Under the pieces are notes generated by a model. It searched no databases, was not told where the DNA came from, and saw only the letters and a list, made by a program, of their open reading frames with translations. The position numbers were made by a program, and so were the translations under genes. Shown here one piece after another: positions 12,519-23,278 of a stretch of 64,000 nt of DNA. The stretch spans positions 90,734 through 154,733 of the forward strand of contig MU385933.1 in assembly GCA_022497145.1 (NCBI GenBank), in the 5' to 3' direction. Every line of letters starts with the position of its first letter. Positions within the stretch are counted from its first letter, which is position 1. This DNA is from Rostrohypoxylon terebratum. Its lineage: Eukaryota > Ascomycota > Sordariomycetes > Xylariales > Hypoxylaceae.

Positions 12519-13382
12519 ATGGAATTCAAGATCGATGAAGCATTCATGCTTCTTATTGGACGATTAAGAGCAACTTCTGCAAGAGAGCTGATCGTAAGAG
12601 CCCCTCTCACGCCAATCGACCTACGTGGCGCGGCTTTTTTAACTGCGGAGACAATTCCAGAAGGAATACCATTCATATTCGCTAGGTGTCTTAGCCGTGA
12701 GCAACGACGAAAGTTACTTGGGCAGCCAAAAGAAAGCGCAACCCCTCAGGCCGCCCTGAAGCCAGTCTACGTACCATACGATACAGATATCAAACCACCA
12801 ACGCCTCTGCCACTTGAGCAGCGTCATATTCTAGCATCGAAATTCAAAGAACAGATGCCGCCAGGGTTCCCTAATATGGTTGTTCTCAAGTCTCCCTTCT
12901 GCGAAAACAATCTTCCAGCATTAAAAGCTTCGATATCGATCCAGGCCATCGATGGTGAAGATACTGATCCTACGGAGAACTTGAAGGACATACCAATGCT
13001 CTACGATACAGGAGCACAAACCACAACAATCTCGGAAGAGCTGCTGAGCCTTCAATTCCAAGAATTCCTTCGCACCGACGAGGTCCACGAGCCGTATTGT
13101 ACTTCTCAAGCTCCTCGACAGCCTCGATTGGTACAGGTTACAGCCGATATTTGTTTCACTAATACTGTTATTTCTTTGGATTTCATCGCAGTTGTACGAC
13201 CAAAGGAAACCATGCCGAATCATTTCAATGGGGTGATTCTAGGCCAAAAAGGCGCGATCGACTCGTTAGTTACGGAAATGGTACCAAGAAACTTCCTCCC
13301 GCACTTATCGGGGGAATTTTGGGGTGAAATTCGTATCACCCGCGTCTACGACGTAATTCTAGAGGAAGTCAAGGAGTACTAG
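12519..13382 (+). CDS. Retropepsin-like aspartic protease domain protein
   Basis: A single open frame of 287 residues. Residues 161-172 (LYDTGAQTTTIS) look like the DTG(A/S) active site of retroviral-type aspartic proteases, and the downstream GVILGQKG at 238-245 fits the hydrophobic-hydrophobic-Gly strand that closes that fold; the intervening 75 residues fit one retropepsin lobe. There is no nearby reverse transcriptase, integrase or long terminal repeat, so it is either a stand-alone domesticated gene or a fragment of a retroelement gag-pol. The 5' end is uncertain: another ATG at 12505 opens a different frame that closes quickly. A damaged partial copy lies at 351-640, showing that the locus has duplicated. 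The biological role is unknown. Confidence 0.6.
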   Translation: MEFKIDEAFMLLIGRLRATSARELIVRAPLTPIDLRGAAFLTAETIPEGIPFIFARCLSREQRRKLLGQPKESATPQAALKPVYVPYDTDIKPPTPLPLEQRHILASKFKEQMPPGFPNMVVLKSPFCENNLPALKASISIQAIDGEDTDPTENLKDIPMLYDTGAQTTTISEELLSLQFQEFLRTDEVHEPYCTSQAPRQPRLVQVTADICFTNTVISLDFIAVVRPKETMPNHFNGVILGQKGAIDSLVTEMVPRNFLPHLSGEFWGEIRITRVYDVILEEVKEY

Positions 13383-15132
13383 TAGATTGTGATTCTAGAG
13401 CTTAACACAAACAAATATACCAGCCGCCATGATGAATCAGCAAGCACCTTCGTGCCGTATGTTCGACTTACGTCGTCCTGCTTGTCAGGGATTTTGGTAA
13501 GTACCTAGTTTGAAGTGACAAGTTTACTTATGATGGGTCCACGATGTTGATAACATAATATTTACTCAAACATGCTTGTTGTTTACTTGTTAAGTAGTAT
13601 TAATATGTGGGACTGCTATAACTTCTCCAGCCTCTAGAGCTACTACTACTTAAAAATGACATTGCCAACATGTTACTGGATACTATTAGATACTTTTAAG
13701 GCTTAAGGTACTTATGCAATCACAAGCAGATCGACGAGGTTGTATGAGAGTGCCAACGTCCAAATAAGCTCAAGTGTACCTGACTGGATTCAAACGTGGG
13801 ACTAAATCCTATTTCTCCCATTTATCCCATTCTCGAAGCCATCAACGTCTCTTGGCGTGTCCGGAAAATCCCGTTACTTTGTGATATATTAGAATCCCCT
13901 AATGGTGCATACCATCTGTTGGGAAAACCGGGTTGTTATCGGATGGGCGCAGGGGTATTGACCAATCAACGTCTATATGCCGGCAATTCTTGTCCCTTCT
14001 AAGGTGACATAAGTGCATATTATGGGTCAAGATATATGGAAAAGGAGGTTAGGTATCAAGGCAAGATAGCATAAAATTGCATGTGCTGTGCCGCAATATG
14101 TGAAGGTGACTAAATTATTTCTTGTTTCTTGAGAGCGAACTCGGAAACCTTCAGAGGAAAAAAAAAGATTGGGAAGAATACATACAAGGGAAAGTCGAGG
14201 TTCTTCTTTTTTGAAAGACTTTTCCATAAAGCGTTCGGACTTAAAACTACCTGAATAGTGTAGGTACCTAAGGTCCTAAGCCATCCCGGGCAATGTCTCA
14301 CTTATCTAGATCGAGGCGCCAGGTGTGTTATGCAAGCAACTTGGTTTGACGCCATTCTGCAAGATTGGTTCACCTTCCGACCAGGGGAGTGGGCTGTGTA
14401 AGGCGGTGAGATACACGGTAGCAATAGTAACATTGACACTGTCAACACTGTCCTGGTTGAGATAAGAGCGATAACGATATCTTTGACATGTGGCGAAAGT
14501 CGATTGAAAGCCGAAATATCGTCATCTCAGATTTAAGCGATTCAAGGTCATTGATAACCTTGACGTTACTACTATCCGCAAAAAAAATCTAATAATCTAA
14601 CTACCTAAATAAATCCATCGAAAAAATTGCTTTATTCGTCAATACCTAGTGATATCGAAGAAAATTTGAAGAAAAGTTTCAGATCCAGCGCGTCATCGCT
14701 GCTTCGGAGCAAACCGGACGCGTTCAGGGAGTCGAGGTCCAGCTATCGACTGATCTGGCGTGGTCCCGTAAAACCTGAGCCCGTTATATTATCGGCTTTG
14801 ACTCGGAAAGACAGTGGATCAACAACATCTGATTACATTCAGATCGTAGACCGACATTACATGAGTCTCGAACTGGGCTTTGATACGAGCGAGAAGGCTT
14901 TGTTGGTGAATCATTCCCTGTTCCGCTGGCACGGGCTTACATCAGATCCACTTTACGATATCTCGAAATATCCTATCAAAGGGTCCAAGAAGAAGTCGGA
15001 ATCTAGTATATAAGGTCCATAGATGGTGCCGGTCTCGTGTCTAAGTTTCTTGTTGAAGCCTCGACAGCGTGCATTATACTTTTGTTGACCCCTTCTGTGT
15101 ATCTCTGTTTGCCACAATCCATGTTGCACGTC
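13383..15132. other. Spacer with one unassigned open frame
   Basis: No recognisable gene. An open frame at 14627-15013 (128 codons, starting TTG, first ATG much later) has coding-like composition (for example SLELGFDTSEKALLVNHSLF) but no known domain; it could be an exon of an unannotated gene. The shorter frames at 13796-14002 and 14027-14301 have no support. Confidence 0.4.
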
Positions 15133-16083
15133 ATGGCACCCTCACAACTCTCGATAGATTCACTCCCGAACGAGGTATGATGCGAATTCGTTCTATTTCA
15201 CAAGCGAAGAAGGTATTAACGTCTACTAAAAAAAGATCATCATCCACGTCTTGAGTTCCTTTCCGACTCGCGAGCTGTTGCCCCTTGCTGCTGTCTGCCG
15301 CCGCTTCCATGGACTTGTTGGCCGTATACAATACTCCCGTCTCATAGAAGCTTCGAAGTTGCAGGACCACGAAATGATCCTTGAGTGCTATCACCCAAGC
15401 GAAAAGCTATCCACGCCCGAGCTTTTCTGTGAATACCTCGGTACGAACGGGCTTACGGAAGCCGGCGACGAGGCCCACCTCGGAGAGCTCAACAAGCTCT
15501 ACTCTCGATTCCGGCCATTTCTCGGAGAGGAGAGGCGAATCGGAACTGCCGGAGAAGAATTGACGACTCAACTACCCACGCATCAAGTTTCTCTCGACTC
15601 TAGTGAATTGTTCTCTCAGATGTGCACCGTTACCAACCTAGTTAAAGTTGGACCAAGGAATGGCCTCTTTACTAGCCTCTCCAACGTCACAGACAGCGTG
15701 GTCCGTGTTTGGCGCGATTGGCTCAAGCGCGCAGCAGAAAATACGGCAGCAAGAAGGCAGCAGCAAGCGAATTCGGACGTGGATGACCCGTCCATTTTGT
15801 GGACCGACTCGTCAAAGACCGTTGGGTTGAGATTCAGGGTCATCGAGGACGAGAGTGTACCCGCGCCCGTACTCTTTGGCCGAGATGAAGACCCATCGGT
15901 CTCGTACACACTGGAGTATCAAGGTATGTGGATCGGCACTTACCCGAGGTTACTTGATCGCAGGCTCACCGGTGAATCACAGAATTGCTTATAAAAGCAA
16001 ATTGGCTGCTGCTCAGTTACGAGACATCTGAAGCTCAGCAAGTCACCCATTCAGGTAAAGCAATCGTAATCGCATCCTTGTGA
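15133..16083 (+). CDS. F-box domain protein
   Basis: Three exons (15133-15174, 15236-15923, 15983-16083; introns of 61 and 59 nt) give about 276 residues. Joining the 14-codon first exon to the second reads SIDSLPNEIIIHVLSSFPTR followed by ELLPLAAVCRRFHGLVGRIQYS, a textbook N-terminal F-box, the motif that binds Skp1 in SCF ubiquitin ligases. The rest (residues 60-276) is an unassigned substrate-binding region that ends with LLLSYETSEAQQ. The second intron is supported by the restored frame LEYQ-ELLIKANWLLLSYE. The 3' end is uncertain: a possible further intron at 16055 would move the stop to about 16147. Targets are unknown. Confidence 0.75.
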
Positions 16084-17990
16084 AAGCCAAGGTCATTCGA
16101 AATTACAAACTGTAGAGCCGAACACTCGGGCCCGGCTGCTATTCTAGATCTCCTATCTCATCTCAAGCGATGAGAAGGTTGCTATCAACCTCACCGGGTT
16201 ACTCTACCTATCCATCTACAGCCCAGCTATGAGACACAAGCTCATTCGCGACTCGAACCACGAGACGACGGGACCAACAAAGCTGTTGAGCACGTTCCAT
16301 CGGTCCGGAGGATAGCCGGCCTAGTGACCGAGAGCCGAATATAGGACAACCATTGCAAGCTGCATTGGCTGGTTCCAGCCATTGTCTTAATTTCTAACCA
16401 CCCTTGATTTGGGGGTATACTGCAATACGATTAAAGAACATTGACTCACATTTTCTGGTTTAGGGGCTATTTACTTCCCAGGTAGTGGCATCATCCACCC
16501 GTGCAATACCTTCTTGCCTTGCGCAATGCCACCAGCGAACCCGTTTCATTCGATGGCAACCACTTTTGTCATGTAGTCGCCAACGGATAGTACGACTGGC
16601 AGATAGCACCACCACGCAATATGATGAAATAGACAATAGATAGATATGGTGTTTGGAGTTATGAATTGGATGGAGGGGTGGGGACTTACCCAACATGGCC
16701 ATATACCTACGTATTGCGCCATTCAGTTATGGGTCCTGATCTTCGCACGATAAGGTACTAGAATCACATGTTAATGACGGTTTAGATAGAGTGGAAACTT
16801 TTCTTCAAAAGACAGGATTTTAGAATGTTAAAATCTATTATAATGTAATATACAAATTATTCCCATGTCTCAGTGATGAATTCTGCAGCTCCGACATGAC
16901 TTACGACGCCTCCATCGGGAAAACCACGTAATCCCCTAAGACAGGAGAAGCCGAGATATACCTTCCTTAGACAGCACCTCGCAACGTCTTACATGTCCTA
17001 AGGCGAGTGACTAGATGACCACCCACGCTCGATACTATTGGCTTATCCGTTCATCACGTTTTCTTTGATTCCCGGGCTGTGTGATCTACGTTCGTTGCCT
17101 TTCATGCTCTAATCTACGATCTACGATGATGAATCTCACCGCTTGCTAGTACATGCTTCAAGGTTGTAGATTGTGACTGTCTCAGGCCAAGTCATCCTAG
17201 GACCGTGCGCAACAGCAGTCCCAAGGCTTGGACCTATCGGAGCATCGCCGCCGTCAACTCATAGCTTTATCCGGTTCTGTCCGGTTCTGTCCGGTGCCGT
17301 CCGGAGCTGACTGCATTGTTCCTGCATAGACCCGTGGACTAGACGAGCATATAACATCGCAGGCAGATACATAAATTGTAAGTAGAGGTTACCTTGGCGA
17401 TCTCAACCTCCGACAAGATCCCGAGTATCCAGTCATACTCTATTAATTCTCCGATCTCATAGGGCAAAAGATCTACAAGCTGGATGTCAGCATCTTAGGC
17501 ATCTGAAAGCTTTCAGCTTCCTACCGTCGAAGATTTGGGATATTGTGTGCGATCATGTAAATCTATGTTATTCTAATATGATCGTAGCGTCTATTCTCAC
17601 AGTATCACACTTAGTCTTTCAGCTAGTAAAATTTGACACTAAAGCAAGAAGAAGGGCACCTAGCTCACCGAACTAATCGTCTTAGAGTCCTGGAGTTTCC
17701 ATTTCAGCCGTAAGCTTATTATTATTTACTTAACAGAGGGGATATAATGGAAAAGGAGGAGAGGGTGCGTATAAAAGAATGATATATCACATTGTCGAGA
17801 ATACCCAGTTAAGCACAGCTGATTCGCTCTGGCACTCGCTACTTGTCTTCAGCGTTACAACGCGGGATGATCCGCGACACGCCCCCTGCATCAGGCGAGT
17901 TTCAATGATCTCGCCAGGTCTGGTCTAAGCGTAATTCGGAATGAGCCGAGTTCCAAAAGGTCTTTCTCTTTTGACTTATCGTTAGGTATC
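16084..17990. other. Gene-poor spacer
   Basis: No convincing coding region in about 1.9 kb. The only longer frame (minus, 16460-16702) has no domain. A decamer tandem (ccggttctgt type) lies at 17271-17307. Confidence 0.5.
17271..17307. repeat. Decamer tandem repeat
   Basis: The unit ccggttctgt occurs twice exactly, followed by two diverged copies (ccggtgccgt, ccggagctga). Each unit carries a CCGG core. Confidence 0.85.
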
Positions 17991-18351
17991 CTACGATCCT
18001 ACGACACTCATGAGATGCTCAATTTCCTGCATCGAATAACCAAGGTCCAGATCATACGCCATTCCATATTTCCGAAAGAGCCCCATTTGTTCAGATAGCG
18101 CAAGTGAGATGTCGAGCCTGGGCCCTTAGCCTCGGTAATTGTAGCCCGGATAACTGGAACGAAGTCGCTTGTCATTTGAGATGCAGAGGTTCCACGAAAT
18201 ATCGTATGAGCCTCACCGTAGAGCGATGATGATATGGGAAAAAAAGGTTCTGAGGCGGAACCGGCTTGACTCAACCAACTGTCAATTTGCTCAAGCCGCT
18301 TCAAAGTATCAGCCACCGAGTCATGACTCCCGTCCCCAGGAGGTAGGCAAC
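17991..18351 (-). pseudogene. Cryptic two-exon coding remnant or gene 3' end, unknown function
   Basis: On the minus strand an exon at 18351-18217 reads GDGSHDSVADTLKRLEQIDS and on to PISSSLYG. A GTGAGG donor and a CTAAG acceptor (intron 18125-18216) join it to 18124-17991, reading PRLDISLALSEQMGLFRKYG and MAYDLDLGYSMQEIEHLMSV then a stop. Both parts look like real protein, and the second lies in a different frame from the open frame that runs through the region, which is why the splice matters. No start codon is visible upstream: the frame closes before 18351, so exons are missing or the gene is decayed. I do not recognise the family. It could also be the 3' end of an intact multi-exon gene. 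Confidence 0.4.
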
Positions 18352-18823
18352 CTTATAATATTGTTTCGTAGGCGCATTTAACCTAGCCAAATTTTGAGAT
18401 ACAGCGAATAGTACCCTTGTTCACAACTGCTAGTACCCGTGATAACCATGGAGAGGAGGACGATCTCACGCACGAACCGTCCGTGCGACCCCGTGGCGGA
18501 ATGGAGACAGAGTCCTCGACCGCAAGCGATGAATTCTCTTCATCTGCACTTTTCTCAACATTCATCAACATTACACTAATTTTCTTATTCACGTTCGCTT
18601 CATCGAAGTTGATCTTCGCGGGCCTGGCTGCCCTTTTCCTTGACCTTTTATTTACTGTATTAATCACATTCTTTTTGTATACGTTCCTTAATTGTAACCG
18701 ATTGCGTACCGGCGACACGATTGACGACTTTATCGAAATCGAAGACCGTTGTATATCCACGTATATTAATTAGCAGAAGATTGATCGCCGGAGAGTGGGG
18801 TAAGAGGACGAATATTGAACATC
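18352..18823. other. Spacer with ambiguous overlapping frames
   Basis: Open frames exist on both strands (plus 18417-18773 with two hydrophobic stretches; minus 18383-18760, basic and Ser-rich). Neither shows a domain, and they exclude one another, so neither is called. The sequence next to 18824 is the promoter region of the MFS gene. Confidence 0.4.
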
Positions 18824-20891
18824 ATGGAGCGGCCCGAGTCGACGACAGAGTCAACGATAGAGATAGCCGAGGCAGAAAAGAGATTTCCTATACCACCAAG
18901 CATGTTACCACGAACAATCGCGAACCTTCGGAAGACCCTGCCGCCATTACCCCCGCCGTCTCCTTTGCCACAAAGCTCAGATCTTGATGCGCGACAAGAG
19001 AAGGACAGCGATGTGGGCGCGAATGCGAATCGGGAATCATCTACTACAAGTACCCTTGAGTCGTTATTAACGGCGCTAGGAGGCAATGAGAGAAATGTTA
19101 GACTCACACTGGGACCGCCGCTAGAGGTGGACGAGAAGCCTCCAAGGCCAATAACGAAGGACTGGCCGCGACCAGGGACTGCAGCTACCACTGCTACAGT
19201 GGAGACCACGGCGACGGGAATGTCGTATTCGACCACAACCTCACAGCGGACTATCAAGTACGGCACGGGGAAGCATGCGAATGTCGAGTTGTCTCCACAG
19301 CCTAGCGAAGATCCCGAAGATCCCCTGAATTGGCCGCTTTGGAAGAAGCATCTCAATTTAGGTGCTCTGCTTTCTATGGTCGCGTTAGTCGGTGTAATGA
19401 GGACAGCGTATATCGGCGTGAACAGCGTGATCGCGATTGAAGAAAACGTATCATACACAGCGGTGGTCGCCTTGACCGCCGCGCCGTTGATGGTGTCTGC
19501 GATGACCGGGATGGTCTCCTTAATGATAGCGAGGATATGGGGTAAAAGGCCAGTATATCTGGTATCAATGGTAATGATATTCATCGGAGTCGTGTGGAAC
19601 ACGCACGTAAGGGGGAGTCTGGCACAAAACATGGCCGCGAGGATATTCCAAGGACTAGGATGGGGCGCATTCGATACCTTGGTCTTGGGTTCGATCCAAG
19701 ACACATATTTTGTTAGTTGGCTCTACAGATTTGTTTGCCGACACCTATGCTAATTGTTTCTAGGAACATGAACGACAGCTCATGATAATAATTCATTATA
19801 CCGTCTCTATCGCAACCATGCTAGGTTCTCCTCTGCTAGGCGGTACCGCGTCGGCTGGTCCAAGGGGCTTCGAAGTGCAATTTGAGATCATGAGTGCCTT
19901 CTTATCACTTTCAATTCTACTAATAGCGTTTGGTGCCCCTGAGACAACTTACGACCGTTCAGTGGATGACACACAGCCGCCTACAATCGAACGTTCTCAG
20001 GCCCTATGGCCAACTGTGACGTATACGAAAGAAGCTGCTATTGCATACGCCACCAAGATGAAACCTTGGTCATACCAGGCAAGCGAAATCAATATACCCC
20101 TAATTCTGCAGGCCCCTCGAGCGATGGCGGCTCCGACAACTGTACTCCTTTTCATCGTCACGCTTCTGCCATATGCCGGCTTCTGGGGTTTGGCAAGCTC
20201 TCTCTCGTTACTCTTTTCTCCGCTTCCTTTCATGCTACCTTCGGCGCCCCTAGGCACTCTTATGACTGGACCTTTCCTTCTTGCTACCCCTGTAGCGATA
20301 GCGCTCGCTTCGGCCATATTCCAAATGCGCTTCAGGCCGACCGTCCACTTAATAACTCTTGCCGTCGGCACCGGCATCGCTTCTATTGGTATGCTCGGAT
20401 TTGGATTATACCTCTCGGGATCAATGGAGATGCCGACAGATGGCTCGGCCAAACCGTTTAGCACGCCGTGGGACCTAGGGTTGAACCGGGTCAGCCTACC
20501 AGTGGCCTCTTTCCTGCTTGGTCTTTTGGCAGGGGGGTCTCTGGCTCTCGATGCCACTATCCGACCCATTATCCAAAGATCGACAGCTTTTACCTCGGCT
20601 AATCTCGCAGTCGGTCTGCGCATCACGGCCGATATGCACGGGGGTTTAACGTGTCTACGAAACTTCGTCGTGGGCGCTTTCATCCTAGGCCTGCCCAATG
20701 CCATCTTCATGTGGGATGGTCTCAAGGCCGCCACACTAGGGATAGGGATTACACAGATAATTGTCACGGCAGTGGCTGGTGTCGTATACTGGTACTGGGA
20801 TGAGAATATACGACGACTTGACGGATTCGTCATGGGTCTCATTGACTTGTCTATACTAAAGCGAACAGCGAGCTTTTTCGAAACCGATTGA
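18824..20891 (+). CDS. Major facilitator superfamily transporter
   Basis: Two exons (18824-19711 and 19764-20891; intron GTTAGT...TCTAG, 52 nt) give 671 residues. About 165 hydrophilic Ser/Thr/Pro-rich residues precede the DPLNWPLWKKHLNLG signature typical of fungal MFS drug/polyamine-type antiporters. Twelve membrane segments can be read: six before the central loop (including the GKRPVYLVS motif after TM2 and FQGLGWGAFDTLVLGSIQD in TM4) and six after it, ending with a VYWYWDE stretch. The splice joins SIQDTYF to EHERQL, keeping the TM4-TM5 linker in frame. Substrate unknown; it probably exports small molecules across the plasma membrane. It lies 18 kb from the PKS, so a link with that cluster is not supported. 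The ATG used is the first in frame, three codons after an in-frame TTG. Confidence 0.9.
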
Positions 20892-23278
20892 AGAACTTGA
20901 TGAACATACTATACCACATGTACCTAGCTACTTAATAACACAAAAATGAGGAAGCTCTTAAGCTCTGAAGCTCGAGCATACCCACGGTAACCTATCTACC
21001 AAGCATTCAAGACATCTGGTGTTATTGAGCTTAAGTCTGGAGGCAACTTTGAATGTTATGAGACCCGAAACTTGTCAAAAGAGGTGTATAATGGATACTA
21101 TATTATATCTAAATATCACTTTCAAAGTTTCCCTTCTTAGATTGGCAAGCATATGCGGGGTTTGTATTATAAATAGGTACCTATACAATATACAATATAC
21201 CTCTCTAGCTCTTCTGGGTAGGTACCTACATATGTACGTCTAATATCTATAGGTACCTCTCGGGGAACATGGATAGAAACACGCCGAGGGGGAGATCCAT
21301 GTGAATGGGATCAAACCCCCAAATTTACTAGGCACCTCTAGGTACCTAGCTGCCTACTTAGTAGGACCTAGGTATGGTCATATGGACACGACTAAAGGGC
21401 AATCATGAAGTCTTCAAGCTCTTCGATACGTATCAAAATCCTTTTCGGTCTGTTCCTTCTTAGTGTACAAAGAACAGGTACCTAAGTACACTTCACCTAC
21501 ACCGGTGATAATTAACGGGGAAGTATTACATAGATGCTGATATCATAATAGCACCAAACCACTATAAGTACCTAGGTATTTATAGCGTTTGATTACCTAT
21601 ACCTATCTAGGGATCGTGTCTCACGAGTCGGACAAAACATAAGACTTAACCATATGGGAAACCGGACGAAGCGGATAAAATACCGGATTACACCGGATCA
21701 CTTACCGCCTTGCTGTTTTTAGCATCTTCAATCGCACAGTATGCTTATAATCGAATGTTTCATGTACCCTAATTTACTGAAGTGAATAGCAAAGGCTGCT
21801 GGTTCGGTGGCGATACTACTAGGTAGAGGCTGCAGAAGATAATTCACGATTCTTCACTCTGTTCTCTCCCGTATCCCCCCTGCTTGCCGGACCCATGGAT
21901 ATCCGTACCTAGTACGTACATACTACATATGTATGTATGTATGTGCACCCATAGATGATCGATAATTGGTAGGCATTCAGAGTCTCCAACCCAATATACG
22001 AGCCAATGTACTATGTACTATGTACGGGGATAGGGGTAGGGATTATGACCCATAACTATCCGCTCCGTGCCTGGTTTACCAAGGATCCCCCGCTGTGGAG
22101 ACCTAAGGAAGTGGTAGTAACCCTGTCATCTTGGTTCACAACTTGCACGTATGCCTCACTGCAGATTTGAATCATAAGAATACTACTCACATCCATCATG
22201 TACCTTTTAGGTAGCCACGGTGTTTATAAGGTAGTACTAGCTAGCAGGTACATACTGGTATGTATAGATTAAATGCGATATCTTATAGGCTAAGATCCTT
22301 GAAGTTAAAACTACGAGGCGTAATAGAATATTAAAAATGATAATCGTAGAAGAATTTATACACACTGTATCAGCTAATAAAAGTCTGATAAGGGCAGAAA
22401 AAGGAAGTATATGTTAAAAATACGTTTGCTTTTTCATTTAGTACCTACTTACATACATGATAATGTTTAGGTAAGTATTTCATGACTTTGTGATCGGGAT
22501 ATACAACTATAGTAGGTGAATATTAACTTGAAATGGATATCCGCCGTCCGGAAATGGATTAAGCAGGCTCGGGCTGTTTAGTGTTGTACTTGAATCCCTG
22601 CTTGAAAAAAAAATTATAGACACGTGGGAGCGCGAATATGCGCGTCAATCTCTAGGGAGTCTGCGCGAACCAACCTACCGGATCTCATTCGCCTGGGATT
22701 AAGCCTGGGATTAAGCCTGGGATTAGTGTTGCACTTAACTCCTCAATTACCTAGTATCATTCATACCCAAGCACTTGCCAGGCAAACTACTGTTACACCA
22801 AGCCTTGCGAAACTTCCATGTACACACAGACATCATGATTGCGACAGAACGGTGCGGCGGCAATATAGACCTCCCTCCTCCAGCAGAAGTGGTTTGCACC
22901 TGCAGCAGTAGCTGGAGCCTCGATGAATACCTAGTACAATTTCAACCTAATGTTCAACCTTAAGATAGCCATACCTCTTAGTGTTGTAGGTACAATACTA
23001 CATCCATAGCAACTTCCAATAGGCGTAGATGGCGCACTTAGTGCTACCTAGTACCAATGGCTGCCGCTGCCGCTACCGCTGCCACTGCAGCATGGGCATC
23101 GAGCCTGCTTCCCTTCTTCCTTCTTCCCTTCTCTTTTTGCACTGGCTGCCGCACTTGCCTTCCTTGCCTTCCTTGCCCTAAGATACTTATTCCACTGTGC
23201 CTGCCTCCAGGCAACCACGAAGGAAAAAAAAACTCAGAACATCACGCTCTTGTCGTATAAATTCACATAAAGTTCACA
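20892..23278. other. AT-rich gene-poor spacer
   Basis: About 2.4 kb with no supported gene. It is rich in TACCTAGGT-like words (21180-21375, 21905-21945) and contains a 12-mer tandem at 22691-22725. Open frames at 22624-22963 and 23057-23260 are low-complexity. The last 200 bases are the likely promoter and leader of the SNF2 gene. Confidence 0.5.
22691..22725. repeat. 12-mer tandem repeat (gcctgggattaa)
   Basis: Three head-to-tail copies, the last one diverging after gcctgggatta. Confidence 0.85.

Noticed and set aside
14627..15013. 128-codon plus-strand frame before the F-box gene
   Set aside because: No ATG near its start and no recognisable domain; noted in the spacer entry only.
18417..18773. 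118-codon plus-strand frame with two hydrophobic stretches
   Set aside because: No family match, overlaps an equally long minus-strand frame, and poor evidence for a start. Could be revisited with transcript data.
18766..19704. 312-codon minus-strand open frame
   Set aside because: It overlaps the MFS transporter exon 1 exactly antisense. The plus strand carries recognisable MFS motifs and a valid splice; the minus frame has no domain.
19997..20842. 281-codon minus-strand open frame
   Set aside because: Antisense shadow of MFS exon 2; no domain and no start context of its own.
18824..20891. MFS transporter as efflux pump of the PKS cluster
   Set aside because: It lies 18 kb away with SNF2, HAUS6 and other unrelated genes between, so linkage is not supported.
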